Positions 40,736 through 45,550 of a stretch of DNA of 45,550 nt are shown piece by piece. The DNA is taken from assembly GCF_001311985.1 (NCBI RefSeq), contig NZ_BBCJ01000035.1, positions 1 to 45,550 on the forward strand, written 5' to 3'. Origin of the DNA: Geotalea toluenoxydans JCM 15764 (GTDB lineage: Bacteria > Desulfobacterota > Desulfuromonadia > Geobacterales > Geobacteraceae). The translations under genes and the position numbers were made by a program. The notes beneath the pieces were generated by a model. That model was not told the DNA's origin. It searched no databases and was given only the letters and a program-made list of their open reading frames with translations. How positions within the stretch are numbered: position 1 is the first letter of the stretch; each line of letters begins with the position of its first letter.

Positions 40736-40891
40736 TCCGGTAGGGGCGAACTTATGTTCGCCCGCCTTTGGGTTTTGCCGAACCTTGTGTTCGCCCTGAT
40801 CTGATTGCTATTGAAAAACCGGGCGATCACAAGGATCGCCCCTACGGACACGGGATAATTCGTTGGGGCGGATTTGTACAGGCGTTTTAAG
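40736..40891 (+). pseudogene. RAYT transposase relic with REP palindromes (1)
   Basis: This segment parallels the middle of the transposase gene at about 32676-32844 nearly base for base, from CCGGTAGGGGCGAAC through GGGCGATC..GATCGCCC to TTGGGGCGGATT-TGTACAGGCG, with one internal deletion. Neither the HUH region nor the Tyr region is present. Confidence 0.85.
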
Positions 40892-40956
40892 GCGATCCGA
40901 GGATTGAAACAACGTGGCGGCGGGTGTAAGTGGGGCGTAGCCTTACCCAGGTGCCC

Positions 40957-41102
40957 CTAACGGTATGCCTTGTCGTGCTGGACGTGCAGGCTGACGAGCA
41001 CAATGGTCGGCCCTTTCAATAGGCAAGTGATGGCGCGGGCGCTGCCGGTGACGCGGAGAGAATAAAGCTGCTGGTTGGTGGCCGGCTCGATCATGCCGTA
41101 TG
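40957..41102 (-). pseudogene. RelE/ParE-type toxin, 5'-truncated remnant
   Basis: The reading frame ends EPATNQQLYSLRVTGSARAI, then LVSLHVQHDKAYR, the C-terminal strands of RelE/ParE-like plasmid-stabilisation toxins (pattern SLRVxGSARA...SLHxxHDxAY). Upstream of about 41102 the frame enters transposase relic sequence, so the first half of the toxin is lost. No antitoxin partner is attached. Confidence 0.6.
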
Positions 41103-41104
41103 TA

Positions 41105-41290
41105 GCCCGGACACATGGGGATGAATACTGTGATATTTCCACGGCATCGTCGCCATGTCGGTAGGGGCGAACCTTGTGTTCGCCCGCCTTTGGGTGTTGC
41201 CTATTGAAAAACCGGGCGATCGCAAGGATCGCCCTACGAAACACGGGACTATTGAAAAACTGGGCGGCCACATGGGGCCGCCCCTACGGG
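41105..41290 (+). pseudogene. RAYT transposase relic with REP palindromes (2)
   Basis: The segment carries GGATGAATAC, ATTTCCACGG (the HFHG codons of the transposase, partly deleted) and then GTAGGGGCGAACC..GTTCGCCC, GGGCGATC..GATCGCCC and GGGCGGCC..GGCCGCCC. It is a decayed copy of the 32.4-32.8 kb gene, and its last palindrome matches the one at 32330. Confidence 0.8.
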
Positions 41291-41293
41291 GGG

Positions 41294-41629
41294 TTACCCG
41301 ACGATCTCGTTCAATCCTTCCACCACCTGGTTTGTCTCTTCCGGGCTGGCTTCGGCGATTTTCTTGCCGATCCGTTCCACGGAGAGGGTGCGGATCTGGC
41401 TGATCTTGACCCAGGATTGTTTGGGCAGGGCAGGTGAGGCAAGTTTCAGGGTGAGGGGGAAACCAGCCCGTTGAGGCTGACTGGTGATGGCAACGGCAAT
41501 GACCGTGCCGGAGCGGGAGTTGAAGACATCATGGCTGAGTATGAGTACTGGTCTCATACCGGCCTGTTCGTTGCCCCGCACCGGGTTCAGATCGGCCCAG
41601 CGGATGTCGCCTCTCAGTATTCTGGCCAT
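41294..41629 (-). CDS. MazF/PemK-family endoribonuclease toxin 2
   Basis: A 111-residue MazF-like protein: ARILRGDIRWADLNPVRGNEQ, then RPVLILSHDVFNSRSGTVIAVAIT and SWVKISQIRTLSVERI, the standard MazF blocks including the conserved RPVLI and the later Ser/Thr-rich strand. The start at 41629 overlaps the antitoxin end by 16 bases. Its sequence differs clearly from MazF 1 at 39954, so it is not a recent duplicate. Confidence 0.9.
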   Translation of the reverse strand: MARILRGDIRWADLNPVRGNEQAGMRPVLILSHDVFNSRSGTVIAVAITSQPQRAGFPLTLKLASPALPKQSWVKISQIRTLSVERIGKKIAEASPEETNQVVEGLNEIVG

Positions 41630-41856
41630 TGGTCGATCTCCTCCCCCATTCCTTCTTCGGCTATGGCCTTTTCCTGAATCGGGTCCAGCAGGGCGCATTC
41701 CCTGGCCAGGCGGTTGTGTTTCATTCGGGCGAGTTTTTCCACCACCGCTTCTTCGATGACGCGACTGCGGTTGGGGAACAGGCGCTGTTTGACCAGAAGA
41801 TCGACCTCAGCGAGAGTTTCTTCATCAAATGTGACAGCCAGCTTTGCCTTTGCCAT
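41614..41856 (-). CDS. Ribbon-helix-helix antitoxin of MazF toxin 2
   Basis: An 80-residue protein, KAKLAVTFDEETLAEVDLLV with NRSRVIEEAVVEKLAR, the Arc/MetJ-type fold common with MazF, and an acidic tail EEGMGEEIDQWPEY. The start at 41856 is preceded by AAGGAGG; longer starts up to 41949 would include the operator region and are unlikely. Confidence 0.88.
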   Translation of the reverse strand: MAKAKLAVTFDEETLAEVDLLVKQRLFPNRSRVIEEAVVEKLARMKHNRLARECALLDPIQEKAIAEEGMGEEIDQWPEY

Positions 41857-41875
41857 AAAAGCCTCCTTCGGGTTG

Positions 41876-41894
41876 GTATGATAATATGTCATAC
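41876..41894. promoter_or_regulatory. Putative operator of toxin-antitoxin module 2
   Basis: GTATGA and TCATAC are perfect arms around seven bases, 20 bases upstream of the antitoxin start, overlapping an AT-rich -10-like region. It is a likely self-repression site. Confidence 0.55.
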
Positions 41895-42067
41895 TATTTA
41901 TGTCGTCAAGCTCCAGGAAAACATATTTCGCCGCCGAGCGCTCACCCAAGGTCTCACTACACCGGCGCGTGAAAAGGAAGGCGGCTGATCTACAACCTGC
42001 TTCGATCAGCCGCCCGTCTGTCCACCCTTAGTTTTCATCCGGAAAGGGTGCTTTTTTTCCTAGCGCG

Positions 42068-42508
42068 TCAATCTGCTGGCTTTCTTGCACAATGTCGCAC
42101 GGTCAGATGTTCCAGCAACAGCAGGGTCAGCCCCACCGCCATGACTGAGATAAAGCTGCTGCGGCCGGTTTCCACTACGAGATAGAGGGGGTAAAAGAGG
42201 ACCGGCAGGGCAATGTTGATCCAGTTGTAGTCTGGCCGGGTGTGGCCGGTGATCCTGCCCAGGATGAGGATCAGCGCCGAAATGGTGGAGGCTCCCAGGG
42301 CAAGGTGGATCAGTATCGGTGGCGGGCTATCCCCCAGAAGCGTCCGCACCGTTTCCGGCAGGGCGTCGAGAAGCTGTGCATCCCGTACAGTCAGCGCGCA
42401 GAGGCTTATGCCGAGAAAGAGGATCATTCCCCACAATCCACGGTGGGACGGAGCGGCGATGGTCGGCAGATTTTTCTCCTGTTTCATGTTGGTTATATGG
42501 ATGGTCAT
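42068..42508 (-). CDS. Four-helix membrane protein of the cytochrome operon
   Basis: A 146-residue integral membrane protein with four hydrophobic segments (about residues 27-42, 65-85, 97-112 and 117-132). I do not recognise the family with confidence. It is the last gene of the minus-strand operon that encodes a cytochrome b and a heptaheme cytochrome c, with AAGGAGG before its start, so it may be a further membrane subunit or assembly factor. Confidence 0.75.
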   Translation of the reverse strand: MTIHITNMKQEKNLPTIAAPSHRGLWGMILFLGISLCALTVRDAQLLDALPETVRTLLGDSPPPILIHLALGASTISALILILGRITGHTRPDYNWINIALPVLFYPLYLVVETGRSSFISVMAVGLTLLLLEHLTVRHCARKPAD

Positions 42509-42544
42509 GGCATCCTCCTTTCCCGGTCTATAAAGGATTATCGT

Positions 42545-43193
42545 TTAATGGTGACCCTCGGCCTCATCCCCTTCGGTCTCTTCCCAGCCGCTCCACATGG
42601 GCTTTATGTATGCCATGGGGGTGTGCCCCAGGGTCGCCAGGTAAATATGGGTGAAGAGGAAGGCGCACAGGGAGCAGGCGAGCAGGAAATGGACGGCGAC
42701 GAGGATCTTCAGGCCGCCGCTTAACAGCACCAGCTCGCGCAGCGGCGTTACGTTCATGAGCAGAATGCCGGTCAGGGCCACCAGCGGCATGAGCACGAAC
42801 ATGATGGCCAGGTAGGCCGACTTCTGCATGGGGTTGAACTTGTTGTCCGGCGTGGCGTGATGGGGGCTGGGATCGCCGCGGAAGTACCTGAAGAAATAGA
42901 AGAATGCCTGGCGCACCAGCCCGTATTTGAGCTCGTCGGGATTGGCACATAGATCTTCGCCAGCTTCCCCGATAGTTTGTAGTAGAAAAACCAGAGGGAG
43001 AAGGAGAGGGAGACGACGATGCCGGCGGTATTATGGAGCATGATGCCGTCTTGTAGCTGCCGAAGATGGCCATAAATTCGGGAAAGCGAATCTGAACGCC
43101 GGTTACGCAGAGGGTGACGATGCCCAGGGCATTGAGCCAGTGCCATATGCGTACCGGGGTCGGCTGCAGGTAGATCATCCTCTTTTCACTCAT
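42545..43193 (-). CDS. cbcB: Cytochrome b of a CbcBA-like quinol oxidase (two frameshifts)
   Basis: A b-type cytochrome of the FdnI/HydC class: TPVRIWHWLNALGIVTLCVTG carries the first haem His in a helix, and further His-bearing helices follow (LHNTAGIVVSLSFSLWFF, ILVAVHFLLACSLCAFLFTHIY). The frame breaks near 43050 (AAGACGG for AAGGACGG on the minus strand) and near 42945 (GTGCC for GTGGCC). With both G restored the text reads SYKDGIMLHNT and IYVANPDELKYGLVRQ, 217 codons. The start overlaps the cytochrome c stop (ATGA). It should take electrons from menaquinol and pass them to the cytochrome c partner. The symbol is given by analogy to the Geobacter sulfurreducens cbcBA pair. Confidence 0.82.
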
Positions 43194-44278
43194 GGCGATG
43201 ACTCCTTTCTTTTCTGTTTTTTCGTGTCAGAAATCGCAGGAAGCCGTGCCCCACCGGCATTACCAGCTCCGGCGATGATTGCCAGGCCGATCCTGTCCAA
43301 AGTCCCGTTGCGGGTGGCTCCAGTCATATAGAAATCCGGTGTGCTTCCCAGCGCCTCGAGGACGGCTCCCTTTTCCACGTCAAGGCGGGTGAAGGTGCCG
43401 TTTTTCTCCGGCAGTGCCAGGGTGCTCCTCTGCATGGCCCGTGGACCTGATGCGTGGCAGAAGGTGCAGTCCCAGCGATTATCCAGGGTCTGAAAGTCAT
43501 GGGTCACCTTCTCGGGAACCATCACCCCCTGGAGCCTGAACAGCCTCTGATCCTGCTTTTCGTTGAACAGCCGCAGTTCCGCCAGGGAAATATATGTATC
43601 GCCGTTGGTGTCGACCAGCGAGCGAATATCCTTTCCTCCTGCCAGCTTGTTCAGCTCTGGGAATGTGGCCGGCCTGAACTCGCCATAGCGGTTGTCCCCA
43701 TCCCTCTTTATGACATGGAGGGTGATCAGGTAGTTCTCAGAAGCGGTGTGGCATGTGACGCAAGGGAGCATGCCCAGGTGCAGATCTGCCTGGGGCAGCC
43801 ATGTTGCATGCCGGGCTTCCATGCTTTCCCGATTGTGGCAGCCGGCGCACATCCTGTTCATTTCCTGGCCGGATATCTCCTGGGGGGCGCTGACCCGGTG
43901 GGGGGTGTGGCAGTCTCGGCAGGAGGCCTTGGCGGCGTGCTTGCTGCGGGCATATTCCCCGGCCGTGTCACCGTGGCATTGGCTGCAGTCCGATCTTTTC
44001 GAGGCGATGCCGTCGGCCGGATGTTTTGGTGAAACCGTGTCGTGGCAGGCGACACAGCCGATCCTGGCGTGACTGGTGTGGCTGTACTGCTCGTGATCGA
44101 TGACATAGCGTGCGCCGATGGTTTTGCTATTTTCATGGCAGACCAGGCAGTTGCCGCTTTTGCCGTCCGTGCTGCCATAGGAAAAACTCTCGGCGCCGGC
44201 ACTGGTGGCCACGGCACAGAAAACAAGGCCGGCAAGTGTAAGCAAGATATTCAAGGGTGCAATTTCTATATCTTTCAC
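43190..44278 (-). CDS. cbcA: Heptaheme cytochrome c with EF-hand loop (CbcA-like)
   Basis: The 362-residue protein has a signal peptide (cleavage probably after SAGA), then seven CxxCH haem sites: CLVCH, CVACH, CSQCH, CRDCH, CAGCH, CVTCH and CTFCH. Between sites six and seven a loop DTNGDTYISLAE fits the calcium-binding EF-hand pattern. A C-terminal hydrophobic stretch (RIGLAIIAGAG) may anchor it; reading past a G run near 43250 in another frame gives GHGFLRFLTRK, so the extreme C-terminus is uncertain. The start is GTG at 44278 with AGGAGG. Seven haems plus an adjacent cytochrome b match the known CbcBA pair used by Geobacter near the energetic limit of metal respiration. Confidence 0.88.
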   Translation of the reverse strand: MKDIEIAPLNILLTLAGLVFCAVATSAGAESFSYGSTDGKSGNCLVCHENSKTIGARYVIDHEQYSHTSHARIGCVACHDTVSPKHPADGIASKRSDCSQCHGDTAGEYARSKHAAKASCRDCHTPHRVSAPQEISGQEMNRMCAGCHNRESMEARHATWLPQADLHLGMLPCVTCHTASENYLITLHVIKRDGDNRYGEFRPATFPELNKLAGGKDIRSLVDTNGDTYISLAELRLFNEKQDQRLFRLQGVMVPEKVTHDFQTLDNRWDCTFCHASGPRAMQRSTLALPEKNGTFTRLDVEKGAVLEALGSTPDFYMTGATRNGTLDRIGLAIIAGAGNAGGARLPAISDTKKQKRKESSP

Positions 44279-44322
44279 GGTTTACCTCCTCACAAAATAG
44301 TTAGTTTCCATACCCCCTCTGT

Positions 44323-44367
44323 CCCCCCTATTCCATAGGGGGGAAGCGAACGTAGGTGAGCAGGGGG
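44323..44367. repeat. Dispersed palindromic element, copy B
   Basis: The same 9-bp stem CCCCCCTAT / ATAGGGGGG with AAGCGAAC and GTGAGCAGGGGG as copy A at 23299-23345. It lies within the operon, between the cytochrome c gene and the next small gene upstream. Confidence 0.8.
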
Positions 44368-44368
44368 G

Positions 44369-44602
44369 TCATCGATTCTCTCCATTGTCACCGGTGACGG
44401 CCTCTTTTGCAGCCAGTTGCGCTCTTCTCTGGCTGATGCGGGTGCGGAAGATGGGCAGCAGCTGGCCGACAACAATCAGGGCGCAGAAAGCAAGAAAGAT
44501 GATGACAGCCAGGCCGCTGCCGTCCTCCCTTGGCTCTCCTGCCGCGAAAGTGGAGGTGGCTGTTCCTGCAACTACCCCAATGATTTCAGCTTTTAGTCTC
44601 AT
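44369..44602 (-). CDS. Small membrane protein of the cytochrome operon
   Basis: A 77-residue protein with a possible signal or first hydrophobic segment (IIGVVAGTATSTFAAG) and one clear membrane helix at about residues 32-50 (AVIIFLAFCALIVVGQLLPIF), then a basic cytoplasmic tail. GGGAGG precedes the start. The family is not recognised. Its place in the operon suggests a role in assembly or stability of the cytochrome complex. Confidence 0.75.
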   Translation of the reverse strand: MRLKAEIIGVVAGTATSTFAAGEPREDGSGLAVIIFLAFCALIVVGQLLPIFRTRISQRRAQLAAKEAVTGDNGENR

Positions 44603-44623
44603 GGTCTGTTCCTCCCTGGAAAT

Positions 44624-45025
44624 TTAATCGATCCGGTTCTTGGCAAAGTTTTTCTTCAGGGCGCAACTGACTGCCTGGTGCAGCTCTTCCCGGTCGGCTG
44701 GAGCGGCTGGTTTAAAGGCGTGATAAAAAATGCCCTCTTGCCTGATTTTCCTGGCAACCGACAGGGGCATTTCGTCGGAAACGACAATTATGGCCAGCTG
44801 CCGGTTGCATTTTTTCAGGAGAGGAATCAGGTCGGCAGAAGCGAGTTTGCCATCGAAATCATCTCCAAGAAGAATTACGGGGATGTGCTTTTCAACGATG
44901 CTGCAGAAGGCATGGATAGCGGAATCGGTTGTTTCTACCTGGTAACCCGCCTGTCGGAAATACTCAGCGATCTGGTTACGGAATTCATTGTCCCTGTCGG
45001 CTATGAGGATTTCCCGCTCGTTCAT
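44624..45025 (-). CDS. Receiver-like protein with altered phosphoacceptor site
   Basis: A stand-alone 133-residue CheY-type fold: ILIADRDNEFRNQIAEYFRQAGYQV matches the first strand and acidic pocket, LAIIVVSDEM the fourth strand with a conserved Ser, and FYHAFKPA the conserved Lys region. The position that usually holds the phosphorylated Asp (LLD) reads VILLGDDF, so Gly stands there with Asp next to it. It may be a pseudo-receiver or may be phosphorylated at a shifted Asp. A ribosome site AAGGAG precedes the start. Confidence 0.8.
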   Translation of the reverse strand: MNEREILIADRDNEFRNQIAEYFRQAGYQVETTDSAIHAFCSIVEKHIPVILLGDDFDGKLASADLIPLLKKCNRQLAIIVVSDEMPLSVARKIRQEGIFYHAFKPAAPADREELHQAVSCALKKNFAKNRID

Positions 45026-45036
45026 GGTCTTCTCCT

Positions 45037-45284
45037 TCAGAGTTCTTTTTCCTTGCGCAGCGCGTTGTAGACACCCTTGGCCATGGCGCCGAAGAGCATC
45101 AGCCCCGGCACCAGCTGCAGGGCAATGATGGCGCCGATGAAGAAGATGAAGAGATTGCCCAGCATCCCGCTATCGGCGGGCATATTTGCCACCCCCGCCA
45201 CGAGCAGGGTGCCGGTTGCAATCAGCCCCACTATCAGGCGCTGGCGATTTTCCAGGTTTTGCTGTTTTCGGCTGGATTTTTCAT
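45037..45284 (-). CDS. First gene of the cytochrome operon: small two-helix membrane protein (frameshifted)
   Basis: About 82 residues with two membrane helices (RLIVGLIATGTLLVAGV and FIFFIGAIIALQLVPGLMLFG). The best start, at 45284, is preceded by AAGGAGAG, but this frame closes after 16 codons. One more A in the A5 run near 45279 makes MKKSSRKQQNLENRQRL and joins the long frame (83 codons). The family is not recognised. It lies 44 bases downstream of the sigma-54 promoter. Confidence 0.72.
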
Positions 45285-45327
45285 GACGCTCTCCTTTCGT
45301 GAGTTGCGTTGGTCTCAACCAAGGTAG

Positions 45328-45343
45328 AGCAACGGTAATGCCA
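45328..45343 (-). promoter_or_regulatory. Sigma-54 promoter of the cytochrome operon
   Basis: On the minus strand TGGCAT-N5-TTGCT matches the -24/-12 consensus TGGCAC-N5-TTGCW at all but one position, with the required 10-base spacing between GG and GC. Transcription should begin near 45317, about 33 bases before the first start codon. Such promoters need an enhancer-binding activator. Confidence 0.85.
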
Positions 45344-45550
45344 CAATTAATTCAAATTAATTTTTTACGTAGTAGCGTGTAACTTCAGGTGGTTATAGCG
45401 ATGGTGGGGCGGCGAGAGTAATCAGGACAATTCCTGCGGATGGATTGAATCTAACGAAGGTTTTGATGAATGTATCGTGTTATCAATTGGTTAGACCATT
45501 CCTGCATTATGGGAAATTCCCGTTATCCAGGAACGATCCCTGCTAGGAGT
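45344..45550. other. Upstream region of the sigma-54 promoter
   Basis: The remaining bases contain no gene. An AATTAATT inverted repeat lies right upstream of the promoter at about 45345-45362. Enhancer sites for the activator would be expected here, but none can be named. Confidence 0.4.

Noticed and set aside
40897..40911. GAGGATTGAAAC and a similar CGAGGATTGAA at about 39900, like the tail of other CRISPR repeat types
   Set aside because: Each occurs once, without regular spacing or a palindromic body. No second array can be supported.
41100..41128. A 29-base stretch with 21 matches to the CRISPR repeat, resembling a decayed repeat
   Set aside because: The same bases align as well or better with the transposase gene near 32615-32660 (CCCGG, GGATGAATAC, then ATTTCCACGG), so it belongs to the transposase relic.

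Overview
The window reads as a chromosomal segment from a Geobacter-type desulfuromonad. This is an inference from the heptaheme cytochrome c / cytochrome b operon behind a sigma-54 promoter, the gene order ftsH-folP-cdaA-ybbR-glmM-pdxJ, and the style of the signalling proteins. The left half (1-25,000) is housekeeping: the end of a trp operon (trpD-trpC-trpF) and serA; a convergent DAHP synthase; nicotinamidase, an AMP-forming acyl ligase and nicotinate phosphoribosyltransferase; a Tat-exported DUF362 protein with a membrane polyferredoxin; a TPR protein; an SDR epimerase; a diguanylate cyclase; a YtxH protein; a tRNA with a CAU anticodon; tilS; the ftsH-to-pdxJ run; and an orphan PAS histidine kinase.

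The centre (about 24,800-41,900) is an accessory island built on a complete type I-E CRISPR-Cas system. cas3-cas8e-cse2-cas7e-cas5e-cas6e form one tight operon. A REP-associated transposase and a DUF1778/GNAT toxin-antitoxin pair then separate it from cas1e-cas2e and from an array of 77 repeats and 76 spacers (35226-39879). Past the array lie a MazF/RHH pair, an isolated half CRISPR repeat with a spacer-length segment, two transposase relics, a RelE-type toxin remnant and a second MazF/RHH pair. The toxin-antitoxin pair inside the cas locus is divergent from cas1e, and two perfect palindromes lie on the predicted cas1e promoter, so the antitoxin may control spacer acquisition.

The right end (42,000-45,350, all minus strand) is a respiratory operon: a small membrane protein, a receiver-like protein, another small membrane protein, a heptaheme cytochrome c, a cytochrome b and a four-helix membrane protein. 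It is preceded by a textbook sigma-54 promoter and resembles the CbcBA inner-membrane quinol oxidase operon of Geobacter.

Fifteen recognisable genes, including normally essential glmM and tilS, carry frameshifts. Seventeen of the nineteen shifts can be repaired by restoring one base, nearly always within a short homopolymer, and five CRISPR repeats lost one G from the same G run. I read this as sequencing or assembly error, so these genes are annotated as full-length CDS with the break noted. Coordinates of such genes span the repaired reading frame.
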